A DNA stretch of 64,000 bases from Apricaphanius iberus (lineage: Eukaryota; Chordata; Actinopteri; Cyprinodontiformes; Aphaniidae): assembly GCA_028564705.1 (NCBI GenBank), contig JAPXFQ010000196.1, positions 186,001 to 250,000 on the forward strand. Direction: 5' to 3'. The notes beneath the pieces are model-generated. The model did no database searches and had not been told where the DNA came from. It saw only the letters and a list, made by a program, of their open reading frames with translations. How positions within the stretch are numbered: the first letter of the stretch is position 1; the number at the start of each line of letters is the position of its first letter. Positions 33,350 through 46,725 of the stretch are shown here, piece by piece. A program made the position numbers and the translations under genes.

Positions 33350-33655
33350 GTAGGGGTTACTTGCTCAGAGTTTCTAGTGTGAACCCCTACTCAGTCTGTC
33401 TCAGTACTCCTGTTCTTGGCCAAGACACTTCTCCTGCCTTGCGTGTTGGTGATGTTCAGAGGGTCCAGTGGCACCAATTGAATGGCCGCCTTGCTTCGGT
33501 CAGCCTGCCTTCAGGGCAGCGGTAGCAACAATGTAGTTTATCACCATCTGCGTGAATGTGTGTATGAATGGGTGAATGACTGTTTCTGATTTAAAGCATG
33601 TTTCAGTCCTTGAACTTGATAAAGCACTATATAAGTACAAGCTATTTGCCATTTT
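33350..33655 (+). mobile_element. SINE-like retroposon, decayed
   Basis: Ordered blocks typical of a fish SINE body occur: GGCCAAGACACTTCTCCTGC, a TTGCGTGTTGGTGATG block, GGTAGCAACAATGTAG, and tandem GTGAATG/TGAATGG motifs. The end reads AAAGCACTATATAAGTACAA and GCCATTT. The head is too decayed to show convincing A and B boxes. Confidence 0.6.
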
Positions 33656-34889
33656 ATGTCCTTGTTAAGCCAGTCTTTTAACAAGAGCATGGCCATCCCA
33701 GACAAGCATGTTTGGCATGGACTTGATGGCCCGTTGGTGAAGCAATTATTAATAAACTACAAATAAGGGTCAGCTTTTGAAAACAATAAAACAAATACCT
33801 GAAACAAATTGAAATAAATATCAAATAAAGAAAACAAATATCGTAAAATATGAATCTGTGTCACACAATATGTGAGGTAAAACCATTTTCACTTTGAGTT
33901 CTTTCATTTGCACAAAACAGGGTAAAAAATCTAACTACCTGTTAACTTTCCACAGCTATAATGAGATTTATTGTCTTTATCCTTTTACCTATTCACTCAC
34001 AAGGACATCTTTCTACTGTAGAAAAAGGAATTATGCGTATTGAGCAGAACAAGCTTCAGAATATCATGGCAGTGCAACGCATACAAGCTATCTGTGTTTT
34101 TTTAAGAGGATCAACTTTAATAAATTAGCCTAAAAAGGTTATAGATGAAGGATTAAAATTACTTGACAATAGTACAACATGTGTTGCCCTTTTGAAATCA
34201 TTACTAGTGGAGGTTGCATTATATACTGTATTGTATACTGTGAAGATTAAACACAACACAGCTAAATAAAGGAGTTTGCTGTTTTACTGAATTGAAGTCG
34301 GATGCACCCACACAAATAACCCTTATAGTCTAACATACCTAAAACATACATATAAACACAGGTAAGTATTATATCAATGTGGCGTGTCTATGTTAATGCT
34401 GGATCAAGTCTTAATTAAATATAATTTTCAAAATTAGGATTCTATCTTCACATATTCTTCCTGTTCTGGCACATACAGGCAACCAAATGTTCTCTATGCC
34501 GTGAAAGGACATGTGACCCCGAACCTTAAAGAAAATCCCCAAAGCATACTAAGTATCTAGAAAGATTAAATACTTTATTTTAAATAGTTTCTAGTGCCAT
34601 TTTTATTAATGTAAAGTAACATATAAATGTATTTCCCCCTTACAGATGTCTTCAGTATCTTCTTTTCTATCATGCTAAGATTTTTCAGATTGTCTATCAA
34701 ATTCAGAAAGAATAAATCCGGATACGAAGTAAACAATGCAGCGGGGGTACATGTCACTTCCGCAAACAGTCATTCGTGCAAAGAGAACTGGAAAAACAAC
34801 AGAACTCCTCGTCTGTTGTGTGCAGTTCTGTGCACATCAATTTAAAAGATGAAGCTAAATAAAAAATAGAAGAGAAACGAAAGAGGTTT
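33656..34889. other. AT-rich DNA without recognised features
   Basis: No gene, RNA or TE terminus was recognised. Confidence 0.45.
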
Positions 34890-35182
34890 TAAGCAACCCT
34901 TGACATACAAATCTATAAATCTATAAAGTTTTCAGTGTGTGCGCTCACAAATAAAGGCAGGTGCTGGATTGTGTAACACCTTGTATGTTAAAACCAGAAT
35001 TTTAAAATGCACTCTATAGTGGATAGAGAGCCAGTGCAGCTGGGATAGTAATGGGGTACCATGCAAAAACTTGGGAGATCTTGTTGTCTTGGGTAGGTCG
35101 TCCTTGAAAAAGAGGTTTCTAATCTCAATGGGATTATCCTGGTTAAATAAAGGTTAAATAAAAATAAATAAATAAAAGTTTT
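34890..35182 (+). repeat. retroposon 3' end with AAATAAAT tail
   Basis: A block reading ATGCACTCTATAGTGGATAG and GAGAGCCAGTGCAGCTGGGA is followed by GGTTTCTAATCTCAATGGGA, TTATCCTGGTTAAATAAAGG and an AAATAAATAAATAAA tail. The ending pattern recurs in fish retroposons. The 5' part is not identified. Confidence 0.5.
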
Positions 35183-36635
35183 GTTGTAGCGGTCTGGGCA
35201 GAGGGATCTGGAGTTCGAAACTTGCTTTCAGCCTCAAAAGTAACACAGACAAAGACAAAAATGAAACATTTAAGTGTGATGTAAAACTATACATTAAAAT
35301 AAGTTTGTGTATTATAAAATATTTGATATTCACTCATCTTGTCTGTGGTTAGGTACATCAACAGAATTAAACTGTTTTATAAATAGGGTTCATTATAAAT
35401 AAATAAATAATTTTTTTTCAGGTTTAAAATCTGAGATTAACTTTTTCTTGGTCGTTGGAGTAATATTTCCCATTTGTATGATTTCTGCATGTATAGCTGT
35501 GTAATTAATCTGGCTGACAGGTGTCTGCTGTGCCGGTACAAACAGCCAAATAATAGGGTCTGTTCAGGATGTGACGATGCCTGCTGTGCCATGAAGGGGA
35601 GAGAAAAAAAATCAGCAGGTGTTCACTAAACATGAAACCGAGTGGAATCAGCAGTTTACAGCAGTTCATTCTGTGACAGCAGATCGACTGAGCAAAGGGA
35701 GCTTTTATTATTCTTATCCTGCTTCTGTTTTCTTCTAGAGCACAGCTGAGACCTGGCTCAGTTTCAGAACTAGGCTCTGCAGGGTAAAATCTGTTTATCG
35801 TGCCACCTGCTTGTAAGACTTGAAATGTTAACAGTTTTTTATTTTTATTTTCTGTACAAAAATCAAGCCTTGCATTTACATTACCTTATGCCAGTTTAAT
35901 ATGATTAATGTTATATGGAGAAATTACTTCTGTAAAGCTTAAGAGAGATAAAACAAACACTTTTCTCAAAATATTGTGTACTTATGTCAAGTAAAAACCG
36001 ACCAGTCTTTTTGTGTTAAATTATATGGATATCAAATGGCAGGATGTGCGAATCTCTGGGTTAGTACTCACTTTGTAACACAGAAATCCAATTATTTTTA
36101 ATGGAAAATAAGGCTTAAAGAACCATGCAATGATCTTCCTTACTGAAACATATACTGAGAACAAAACACGGGATAGGTATTTTCTGATTGAAATTAGGCA
36201 AAATAGAAAACTAAATAGGTTAGTGTTAAAAGTGAACACTATCTACACTATTTTACTTTCTGATTAGATCAGTATGTGCACCAGAAATGCACATTTTCTG
36301 TTTACAGTGCATGTTTCAGACTGGAAGATAATTACAATTGCACCTTTCCTTTCCTCAACTATCCATGGTGACAAATATTTTTTCTTTTTTTTTTCACTGC
36401 AAAAAAGACAAGTTTCAAGAATTTTTCAAATGCATTTTGCTTTAGCCTTTACCATTATGACGTTGAAATATGTTATGATGTTGAAATAATATTAATATAT
36501 ATAGCTCTTTTAGCTAGTAAACCACTGGCTTTTTCCCCATTAGACCAACTAATATGGATTTATTTTAAAACAAAATGCCAAGTGAGTTACGTACATGTTT
36601 AACAAAAGCTTATTGTTAAAATGTATAGTTGACAT
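35183..36635. other. AT-rich DNA without recognised features
   Basis: No gene or TE terminus was recognised. Confidence 0.45.
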
Positions 36636-36880
36636 CTAATTCACACTGGGTGAGGAACAGATGCGGTGCAGATTCTGCTTCCGCAAGGATGAAAACAAAA
36701 TTTAGTCCATTCAGAGCATTCAGATTGGCTGTAGTGTCGATGTGGAGCTCAGTTAACTTTACACGGCCAGTCCAATTGTTCCAGACACCACATGTGGAAA
36801 TCCATGAAATGAATGCAAATGAAGCAATTACATGGGCAATACAGAAGTGAGACGTGAGCCAGTGAGATGCTAACATAAAC
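36636..36880. repeat. possible MITE remnant
   Basis: The stretch 36640-36870 is more GC-rich than its flanks. It opens with CACACTGGGTGAGGAACAGA and TGCGGTGCAGATTCTG, a type of sequence found in fish DNA-transposon ends. No inverse partner or target duplication was found. Confidence 0.3.
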
Positions 36881-37379
36881 TGTTCATTTTATACAGAGTT
36901 GGATTTCATATATTTCACAATACATATCAAGATGGTTAAAATACAGCTTTCTTGATGAGTCCTGGATAGATGTTGAACAGACACTATGCAATAAGTTAAA
37001 ACTTTCAGACCTATCATTTATTAGCTCAAATATAAAACAAGACAAATGTTTTAAAAGTATCAGTATCCGCTCTTATCTGGCTGCTTGGTGGGAATTTCCA
37101 ATAAATGACAGTCTTTACTAGTCCCGTGCAGACATACACCCATCTGAAATAACACAGACATTTTGCAGAAAAAAAATTCATGATATTTTTTTCAAGATGG
37201 AGTTGTAAAGGAATTGAATACCTGGAATACATATTTGATGGAAAGGGCTTTATCCCATTTAATACATTGGTTGCCTTTGGGCTCAATACAGTTGAATTAT
37301 AAATTCCAGCAAAAGTTTTTGACTTTCTTAATCTCAATCCCCCCAAACTGCTATCTAAAATATACGAAACATTAAATAT

Positions 37380-38536
37380 ATTAGACAAATCAATAGCCCT
37401 TCCTATTTAAAAATGGGAGATGGACTTGTCCAAAATCTCTGGTGTCAGATTTCTTTAAGAAACTTTACATTTTTGAAAAATCTAAACCTACAAATAATAC
37501 AATATAAAATCCTTCATAGACTACATTATACAGGCCAACGTATGTTTGAGACGGGATTTACGCCATCTATTACCTGTTTACAATGTAGAAGCAACATACC
37601 AGGCATTTATAACCATGCGCTTTGGTTCTGTCCACCTCTTAAGAAATTTTGACGCCAGATATGTGAAGACGAATCAAAGTGTCCTGTCTTACGTGTCCTG
37701 TCTGCCAGTTTGCTACTCAGAATTAGTGTCTGAGTACCACGTACAAGCCCAATAGATTTAATTTCTCTAGCAGAGCATTACATATTTGCTTTAGTACTCC
37801 TCTTGATATATATGTATGTATGTACCCTTGGCCTTCCTGGAGTAGCCGGTTACCAGCGGAGCCTTTGGGGCTCATCCTTGCGATCTCCCGGGCCCCGACA
37901 TTGTAGGTGCTGGGTGTTCCCCTGGGGCTTCCATCTGTTCCTCTCTTTGGGGGCCTTTGGCCCTGCGTTGGTCCACCGGTGGTTCCTGGACTCTGGGCAG
38001 CTCTGGACGTATACAGCTCTGACCTCCTTCATGTCTCCGTCGTCTCCTGTAGGACGGATCAACAGCTCTATACACCAGCTGTCAATCGCTTGCATCGGGA
38101 AACCTTATTTAAACCTGCATGTTCACACACATAGGTGTGGGCACATATTCCTCGGCTGTGGTTATCGTCAACAGATAGTTGGTACCAGGAGCTTACCAGC
38201 GACATTGGTGTTGCATTTGTTTTGGTGTGTTGTGAATATGTAGTTCTTATTACTGGATCTGTTTTGTTAATGTTGTTCTGTTCTATTGGTTGTTTTTTTC
38301 TGTTTTGTTTTGTTTTTCCCACTTATACACCGTCCAATGGAGGTGCAGGATGGATGTTTTCTTGTGTTCTTTGTTTACCTCCCTATCTTGTATTGTCGTT
38401 TCACACTCCTACCTGTCCTACTTCTCTTCTTCATCTTCTTTCTTTCTTCCTTTTTGTTTTCTCGTTTTTGTGACTTCAAGAAATTTAACCCACAATAAAA
38501 AAAGAATTATAACTAAAAAAGAATAATAAAAAAAAC
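37380..38536 (+). mobile_element. L1-like LINE 3' end with GC-rich 3' UTR
   Basis: The frame at 37413-37652 encodes QYKILHRLHYTGQRMFETGF and then TPSITCLQCRS and NHALWFCPPLKKF. This gives the C-x2-C...H...C pattern found after the reverse transcriptase of L1-type ORF2. A GC-rich segment (37815-38140, CTGGGTGTTCCCCTGGGGCT) and a T-rich stretch follow, ending in an A-rich tail (38485-38536), which is the layout of a fish L1 3' UTR. Frames are broken and the element is 5' truncated. The left boundary may extend toward 37200. Confidence 0.6.
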
Positions 38537-40560
38537 CTGTGTTGATTTTTGCTGTTGCTTTTTCTTTTATTATTTCAGAGTGTATGACAGTTAAAATTAT
38601 TTTTACATGTATATCTTTAAACACTTTTATGTCTTTACTTCCAATTTTGTAAATTATTTGAAAATTATTGCTAAGCATTGATTGCTTTCACTCAGCGATT
38701 TCCAAAAGATGTTCTACACAAAAAAACAACTGCAGTCAATGTGAATTGCAGTCCATGGGGCAGCTGTACAGAATCCGAACCGCATCAGTCCTACACCGGT
38801 TGAGAATAACCCGTAAGCATTTTCCGGTCATTCTGGGATTGAGGATAGCAGGTAACAGAGAGTTGGGGTTTTATTTTGTCTTATCTATCCAGCAAAGACA
38901 TCTCGGGTCTCCAATATTGTGGAGTTCTTACCATTAAATCTTTAGTTCCTACCTTCTCCACCATTGTCTTTTGGAAACAAAGCAGGACTGCAGGCATGTC
39001 AATGTGATACAAAAATGTTTTGGAAAGGCTAGGATATTTTTTTCCTCTTTCACCTGAATTTGTGTATTTATTTAAATCTGTCTGCTTGGTCCTACAAATT
39101 ACAGAAAATATCTAAAATAAATGTTGACACTTCCATCCCATTAATGTCTGCTGTTACTTTTGCTAAATAAAATAACTATTTCCATTATGATGTGTTTAAT
39201 TTGCTAAAAAATTATACATACTTTTTTAAGGCTAATATGTAAAAGTTGTTAATTCTCGTTGACACATTGAAGGAGTTATTTCATGCAGCCGCTCAGGCCT
39301 CCAGTGACCTCATCTCACACAATGAGGAAGTGACATTTTAATGCAGTGGATAGATCAAAACGGCTAATGTTTTATTAGCAGCCTGCCAGCGGCTGCAGGT
39401 GAAAGCTGCTTTCACTGGAGCTCTTCCTTCTGTACAGAGATAAATGAAGGCATTACCATTAAGCACCTCTCCCATCGAGGCGCCAGGTCCCTTTGTGCCT
39501 GCTCTCATGTCCTCCGGTCAGAATTAGCCCACACAGACACCGTTCAGCTGCAATTTCCACAGTCCTCAGTGAGCTAAATCAAATCACTCCTTAGTAACGG
39601 TTACAGATGTTGTAAGTTCATGTTTCTCAATGATGTTGCTGAAATGAGTTAGAGCTTTTGACTAAACACTTATGTTATCCCGCTGCAGATGGCTGTGTTT
39701 TCAGACAAGTATGAAGGAAAAATGTGAACACAGAATTCAAACTTGCTGTCTAGAGCTACATGCTTCCCAGTATTTGTCCAGTATAGGTCACTGATTGAGA
39801 TGTTTAAAGAAACTGCGGTTTTCAACTTTTTTCAGGCCCTATCTAAGGGTTAAGACAAAAGAAAATGTAATATCCCTTGCAGAATAACATTCTAAATTAT
39901 TTTATTTTAATTACAAAGTTTGTTTAGTTGGTACCAATGTGTGACCTGCCATCTGAACAGTCTATGTGTGTATGTGTGTGTGTTGTCTCTTTTACTTGTT
40001 TTGAATAATGTCCTCTATCTGCTAGTATATGATTGTCAGACAGTCCTCGCTATAGGATCTTCTCATCATAAAACTGGACAATGTAATCTTGAATACCAAA
40101 AAATATTTTTCCCACTGTTCCTGTCAGGAGTTCTAGCCAAGAGTCCCAGCGTGCCACTGCCAAATTCCTGGACTCTTTTCCAAGAGGGCATCATAGGTGG
40201 TGGGGGAAATGCAGTGGCCTATTAATGACAGAGACTTTCTCGATGTCATCTCCAGAAACTTACCCCCCTTAGCACATCATTCGCATGTGGTCTCTGGATT
40301 TATACCTGTTTGACATCTGCTGCAGGATACACTCTGATTGTCACCTGCCAGCTTCCACTCCAATCTCTGTTTGGGTAAAGTGTTCCTAATGAGATTATAG
40401 ATGCTTGGTTGGGCACCCAAGTCAGTAGCTGAGCCAGCATTAAGGAAGATTCTCATAAATGCTAGCTCACAACAGGCAAAAGTCTTACTCTTAATGACAT
40501 CTTCAATAGATTTGAAATTGATTTTTTACATATGTCGAGGGGGGGCAGCTGTTTTAGAAA
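38537..40560. other. unassigned DNA; possible conserved non-coding patch
   Basis: No gene was recognised. The patch 39270-39580 is compositionally balanced and free of simple repeats, unlike its AT-rich neighbours. A short (TG)n run lies at 39966-39982. Confidence 0.4.
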
Positions 40561-40564
40561 GTTT

Positions 40565-41045
40565 TAACCACTGACAGAAGATTTTTTTTTTTTTACTTAT
40601 ATTTAATTCAAATTTTTAATCAACAGTTACAGTGTCAGGGTAAAGCATAGATACATACATAGTTGGGCATTTGTCCATCAATGTCCCTATTATTCAGTGG
40701 TAGTGGTGGTGTCCTCTTCTCGTCTTCTGTAGTCAGTCAATTTTTCACATTTATCCTCAAATTGTGCCTCTTGTAGTCTCAGTTTATGTCTAATTTTCTC
40801 CATTAGTAGAATCTCTTCCACAGTGCACACCCACTGATCCCCCTGACTGAAGATTTGAATGCACCAAGGATGACCGGGTGTGGTGGTGAAGTGGTGACTG
40901 TTAAGAAGTTCAGTTGTGATTCTGATCCAAGCTTTAAACTGCTCACTCATGCCTGACTCTTCTTGCCTCCAAAATACCACAAGGATTTTATTAGATACTT
41001 TTAAAATCAGTCTTATATGTGATGCTTTTGCCCTGATCATTGGCC
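40565..41045 (-). mobile_element. possible LINE ORF2 C-terminus, antisense
   Basis: On the minus strand, 41040-40690 is open (116 codons) with W- and K-rich spacing (ILVVFWRQEES, LLMEKIRHKLRLQEAQFE). It is followed 100 bp downstream by a poly(A) run (T-run at 40569-40583 on the plus strand). The layout and the MEKI-x-x-x-L segment resemble the end of an L1-type ORF2. The similarity is weak, so other origins are possible. Confidence 0.3.
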
Positions 41046-44000
41046 TATGTTGTATTTGAGACTTTGATAATTCTCCCTACAAGAAGTTTCCCGTAATTTT
41101 GATAGACTTGACCCTAAAGTAGTCTCAGCAGCAGCAGCAGGTTATTTCTCCATTAATATATCCCTTTTGTGTGGTTTAATTGATGGCTTGAATCGTTTTT
41201 GGATAACAATTTCTGCACCCAAACCCACCAAAAAATAAAGCACTTGAGATCATAGGGAAAATCAAACCCTGTCAATATCGTAATTTGGAAACATTGTGGA
41301 GGAAATACAAAGAAATGAAATTAGCTTTCTGTGTATGATGTCTGGGTTCTGCCTTAGAGATAAAACCCCTTATCCCAGAAAATATTTTAGGGTTATGTAT
41401 CCAGACAAATCCAGCAAAACAAAATATTACATTCCCACTGTGTGACAGCTTTGATATTGCAGCAGTGAGACAAGTTGTTGAAATCTGTGCAGGTGTACGC
41501 AGCAGCAGCCTGCCCCTCCACCAAGTTTCCTGAAGTTCATTTTTTAAGCTCCAGTTTGCCCAGACAGCTTGTCTCAGATTGTTCCTGCTGAAGGTGCTTG
41601 TATACCACAGCTGCAACTAACAGAGGAGGGATGGACAGTGAGCTTAACCGTTCTGTTTGTCTCAAAAATAGGCAGTCTGTTCCAGAACAGGACCTAAAGT
41701 GAATCTTAAATATCACTTATTATGGTTGCCTAGGCTTTTTTGTCTGGATAAATTGGAGCCCAAGTTCTTAATTTTGATATGTTCAAAAAAATCCAATTAA
41801 ATTGTGTTTTATATTAACAGGTCCAAATTTATTTATGATTTATATAGTCATTTACATTTTTGTTTTAGATTATGTCCCTCACAGTTCAAGAGTACCTTTG
41901 ATACAAATTACAGACCTCCACATGCTTTATAAGTGGGAAAGCTCAAAGAATCAGCAGTGTATTGAATACTTGTTCTTCCCACTGAACATGACGAAAAGTC
42001 ACACACCCAAAAATCAGAGTAACAACTTTAACTTGCTTTACTTTTATTTCAGTTAGATTCTCTTTTTTGTTTAGCTTTAGATTTGGAGATCCTTATCTTG
42101 AGCAGAAGTTTTATCAGATAAATGTGATACGTGTCTCATCATTCTTGAGCAACAAAATACTGCCTGAAACAATCATAGTTTCACTAACAGAACATTTTCA
42201 AGTATGCAATAATGAATGGATTTAAGCTAAAAAATGTTTTCCAAGTTTTTTGATAAAACATCACAGCCTGGAACGCAGGAATATACGAATTTAGTAACAA
42301 AAAACTTGGCTCTACTTTCTTCAGTGACGAAGTCAGAGTGATTAAAAGATTGATAACTATTAAAACCTTAATCACAAGTGTTTCTTATTTGACGTTGTAA
42401 CATGGTATTATTTGTGTGAAATGTGGTCTTAAATCTGGTTTTCAGAAGAACTTAATCCAGCTTTAATTTTCAGCAGATGGAACTCTGAATAAAAGTGCTG
42501 AATGAGTGTGAGCATACAGATGTCGCAAGCAGCTGACTCCTATTGCTGATGGCGGTCTTCTTGTGCTGTACATCTCAGCCCTGGCTTTGCAGATGCCTTT
42601 TGTTGCCCCCTCTTAACTTTGCGCACCAGGAGCCTGACACTTAACAATCTGCTGCTCATAAAGCGTGGCGAAGAGGAGCCCTCTTCTGCCGGCTTCTACT
42701 CTGTTCTACACTGATCTGGTTCCTGCCCTGGAGAAGCAGGATAACGACTCTTAAAGAGTCATGTCAAGGTTTTATTTTTTTATCTGAGTTTGTATTCAGA
42801 ACTGAACTCCAGCTCCTGATAACCTCTCAGTTTGATTTGATTTTGCTTGGCAACTTGTTTCTTTCAGGCTTGTAAATGTAAAAGCATCAAGGAAGTTTAT
42901 AAAGTTTGTCCAAAGTTGTGGCTAAATTGCTGAGGAAGTCAGAAACTTTGATTATGGCCTACTGCATTGTGCAGTGTGGTAGAAGTGATTATTTTTGGTG
43001 CATTTTGAGATTTATTTGTCCAGCAGCATGAAATAGAACATTTCATCTTCTGGGCTTTCTAACAGCAGAGATGTGCTGAGGTTGGAGTCTCTCTTACACA
43101 ATCCAACAATAACAGAATGGAATGGAGAAATAAATAAAAAATAAAAAAATGTAGAAAAGTGTCCAGCTTCAAAAGTTGATGACAGGTTGGACTTTCTGTC
43201 TTGAAAAATGACAACTGTGAATTGCTATCACATTCTCCAACAGCAAGTTAAAAGGATTGGTGAAGTCAAAATTTGATTTCCTAATATTTAAAGTCACACA
43301 GCTTTAGCCCAGTGCTTCCAGATATCATCTACTTTGTGGCTGCAGCCATATGAAAAAGAAAATGGAAACAAAATCTGCTGCTGAAGAATAATATCTGAGG
43401 AATTTAATACATATTTGCCTAGTTGCTCGCGATTCCTGTCTCTGTAAACACCAGATAAAGAAAGTTAAAGATGACACGTCTGCACAATGCTGTCTTCAGT
43501 GGGTCTAAACCTCATTAGTAAACATGTCCAATTTTAGCTGGATGTCTAACAAATACACGTTTTCTGGAACCTGAATACACCAGGATAATCTCTTTTTTTT
43601 TCAACAGAACTTTCAGAAAGATGATTTTTAATCAGTCATGATCCCAAATAGATGATTATGGGTGGTCTTAAACTAGGTATATTTAGATACCTGGATGTTT
43701 GAAATGTACAAGACCCAAAAACCGTGACAGCATTTTATCATCAATTTACGATGGCTTGCAAAAGTACACATATAACTTTTTTTTTCTTTTTTTTGTGTGA
43801 CATTTTTTAACATTACAATAATAAAACTTAAACTCTACTAGTAAATCTATAACAAATTGCAAAGTATACAGATGGATTAAAACGTTGGATGAGATAAAGA
43901 CTCTAGCGATTGTTGCTGAAGTCCCTATCTCATACAAAAATAAAATTAATATTGTCATCAATTTACTCATTCCATGGTTTTTAGAGGTTATTGATTTTTC

Positions 44001-44640
44001 TTCCATTTGCTTAGAAAGAAAACAAAGTGTCTATTAAAGGTATTTTTGCACTTTGATTTCTTTTTTTGTATCATTTGGCAAATGACAAAACATAAAAATA
44101 AAATTATGCGTATTTTTTATTTATTTATGCAATGAAGTACTTGAAAGTAGCTGGCGACTTTGACCTAGAGGTCTTTTTTTATTTCTATTTGACAAATACA
44201 AACCTGGAAAAAATCCTTTGTAATTTTAGAGAGTGAAATATTTGACTATTCACTTTTATTTGCAAATCCCTTAAGGTGAATCAGAGGAGATGAAGAGTAT
44301 CTGTGAACACCACTTTTTAAATTGATTTTGGTAAGTGATTTGACTGGGTCATTTTAACAAAAGAAAATATTGACATTTTCAAACTATTGAGAGCACTTGA
44401 ATAAGCACCAGCTAAAAGAAAATTCATTGTGTACATATATATCCCACTCCTAAATATATGGTGCATGTTTTCATGTTGTAACATGAGATACTTATACAGA
44501 AAGATGGTACCTGAAAGATTTATTTTTTCTTTAATTTAGGACGTGCCTTGGTTTTTTATGCTCTGCCTGAAAATCGGTAGTACGGCACTAACTTCACATA
44601 ACAGCAACATTTCTGGTTATAAAAATAAAACAATTCTTTA
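41046..44640. other. unassigned non-coding DNA
   Basis: No gene or TE end was recognised with confidence. The minus-strand frame 41616-41272 is open but without a motif. The patch 42490-42740 is less AT-rich and lacks repeats. Confidence 0.4.
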
Positions 44641-44929
44641 CCCTATCAGACAAGTTATTGTTCTCTATCTTCACCTTCCTCTTGCACAATAAAGCCACTG
44701 AAGTAGTCTTTTTCAGTGATGTAGCAGCAGTTGACAGTCGCCTAGGGTTTCAGTCAGGCTTTGGAGCTCATTACAGCACTGAAACTCTGGTGAAGGTTAC
44801 TAATGATATTCTCATAGCTTCAGACAATGGACTGGTGACAATTCTGGTCCTGTTAAATCTCAGTGCTGCCTTTGACACTGTTGATCACAATATTCTCATA
44901 GAAAGGCTTCAAAGAGTCGGTATAATAGA

Positions 44930-44972
44930 ATCTAGAAATAATAATAATATAATGATAATAATATAATAATAG
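44930..44972. repeat. AAT-type microsatellite in L2
   Basis: AATAATAATAATATAATGAT and following AATAATAATA motifs lie within the reverse-transcriptase frame and displace coding sequence. Confidence 0.85.
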
Positions 44973-45803
44973 AAATAAAATCTTATTTGTCCAACAGAGT
45001 TCAGTTCGTTCAGGTACACAATAGATCTTCCTCGGCCTCAATGGTTCCTTGCGGAGTACCACAGGGTTCAGTGCCTGGACCAATCCTTTTTACTATACAT
45101 ATGTTTCCTATTGTTAAAATCATTAGGCAGCATGGGATAAATTTCCATAGTTACGCAGATGATACACAACTATATCTATCCATAAATCCTGATGAATCCA
45201 ATCAGTTAGGTAGACTACAGGCATGTCTGGAAGACATACAAATTTGGATGACTCTAAACTTCTTGCTTCTGAATTCTGATAAAACAGAAGTTGTCGTCTT
45301 TGGACCAGAAGCTCTGAAAAACAAACTACTTAGTCAACTTCTTCACCTGGACGGCATTAAATTAGCCTCCAGTAATGAAGCAAAGAACCTCAGTGTTATT
45401 TTTGACCAAGATATGTCATTAAAGAGGTCTCTAGGATTTACTTTTTTCACCTTAGGAATATTGCAAAAATTAGAACCATCCTGTCCAGGAGTAATGCTGA
45501 AAAACTAGTCCATGCCTTTGAAATTTCAAGGCTGGATTACTATAACTCTTTATTTTCAGGTAGTCCACAGAATACAATTAAAAGTCTTCAGTTAGTCCAA
45601 AATGCTGCTGCAAGGGTTCTAATGAATAAAAGAAGAAGAGATCACATTTCCACTGTTTTAGCTTCTCTTCACTGGCTCCCAGTAAAATCTAGAATAGAAT
45701 TCAAGATCCTCCTTCTGACATATAAAGCTCTTAAAAATCAAGCTCCATCATACATAAGAGGCCTGATTGTTCCATAGATTCCTAACAGAGCCCTTCGCTC
45801 TCA

Positions 45804-46350
45804 GGCCATGTCCACACGTAGCCGGGAATCTGACAACTGATGTTTTTCTACGGTTTGGCCTGTTATCCACACGTAGCCGGAGGTTTTCGGCACCAAAAAC
45901 GAAGCTTTTGAAAAACTGCGGCCAAAGTGGAGATTTGCGTTTTTTTCTCCGTTTTCAGTATCTGCGTGTGGACGGTTGAAAACGGAGTTTTAAGAGCCGT
46001 AAGGCCACTACCCACAACAAAAAATGCTCCAACACCACATGTGCGACCTGTGTTCACTCTCGAAAACAGCATTTGTTTCCTCAGCGCTGTGTTGGTATCA
46101 TCCATTGTTAAAGCGCGTCTTGTTTGTTTGCTTTTATAAGCTGTATGACTACTGCGTGCTGAAGATAGAGGATATAAAGTTTCTCTTGGCGGATAGGACT
46201 GGGGAGAACTACTGCGCCCTACAGGTTTGCCACGTCTATGAATGTGCTGAAAAACACATTTATCCGGTTACGTGTGGATGGAGATTTTTTTTCAAGGAGC
46301 AGAGGAAAATCTTCTTTTAAAAAAAAAAACGGCTACGTGTGGACATGGCC
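45804..46350. mobile_element. MITE with perfect 21-bp TIRs (TSD TCA)
   Basis: The ends are GGCCATGTCCACACGTAGCC(G) and its exact inverse (46330-46350). TCA lies outside each end (45801-45803 and 46351-46353). Removing the insert and one TCA restores the L2 sequence. Internal copies of the ACGTAGCCGG motif at about 45871 and an inverse CCGGTTACGTGTGG at about 46264 give it subterminal repeats. There is no transposase. The 3-bp duplication is Harbinger-like in length but TCA is not the usual TWA. Confidence 0.85.
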
Positions 46351-46534
46351 TCAGACTGCAAGTCTACTGGTAGCCCCTAGGATTTCTAAAAGTAGAATGG
46401 GTGGCAGATCTTTCAGTTATCAGGCTCCTATGGAACCAGCTCCCAGGGTTGGTTAGTGAAGCAGACAACTTGTCTATCTTTAAAATTAGGCTTAAAACCT
46501 TCCTCTTTGACAAAGCTTACAGTTAGCAACAGGT

Positions 46535-46725
46535 TAATAGGTAGTTAGAGACAGGTTAGACAGATAGCTAGGAAGAGACAGGTTAATGTTAGTAGTAAGG
46601 TAGAGTGTCAAAAGCTAGGAAGAGATAGGATGAGGTAAAGTAGCTAGGTAGACATAAATTAATGTAAGCCAGGTAGAGAGTGTTAGTAGCTAGGAGAAAG
46701 GTTGATGTTAGTAGCTAGGGCCATA
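46535..46725. repeat. degenerate GGTTA/TAGCTAGG repeat
   Basis: Loosely periodic motifs (ACAGGTTAATAGGTAG, AGCTAGGAAGAGACAGG, GTTAGTAGCTAGG) fill about 190 bp directly downstream of the L2 coding end. Confidence 0.6.

Larger units (their letters stand above)
44650..46530 (+). mobile_element. L2-type LINE, broken ORF2 copy
   Basis: Reverse-transcriptase motifs occur in order: FQSGFGAHYSTETLVKVTND, then LVLLNLSAAFDTVDHNIL with the first catalytic Asp (44850-44890), GVPQGSVPGPILFTI (45053-45097), [10 protein letters not shown] with the catalytic DD pair (45155-45185), then LLNSDKTEVVVFGP. The downstream thumb and C-terminal region passes through a frameshift near 45470 to SRMGGRSFSYQAP and to FLFDKAY (about 46520). 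A run of AAT/AATAAT has replaced the segment between motifs near 44930-44965, and a 547-bp MITE splits the C-terminus at 45804-46350. ORF1 and the endonuclease are absent. This is a dead copy. Confidence 0.85.

Noticed and set aside
38135..38473. hydrophobic 112-codon frame as a membrane protein
   Set aside because: It lies in the T-rich 3' UTR-like part of an L1-like LINE end, where phenylalanine- and leucine-rich frames arise from T-richness.
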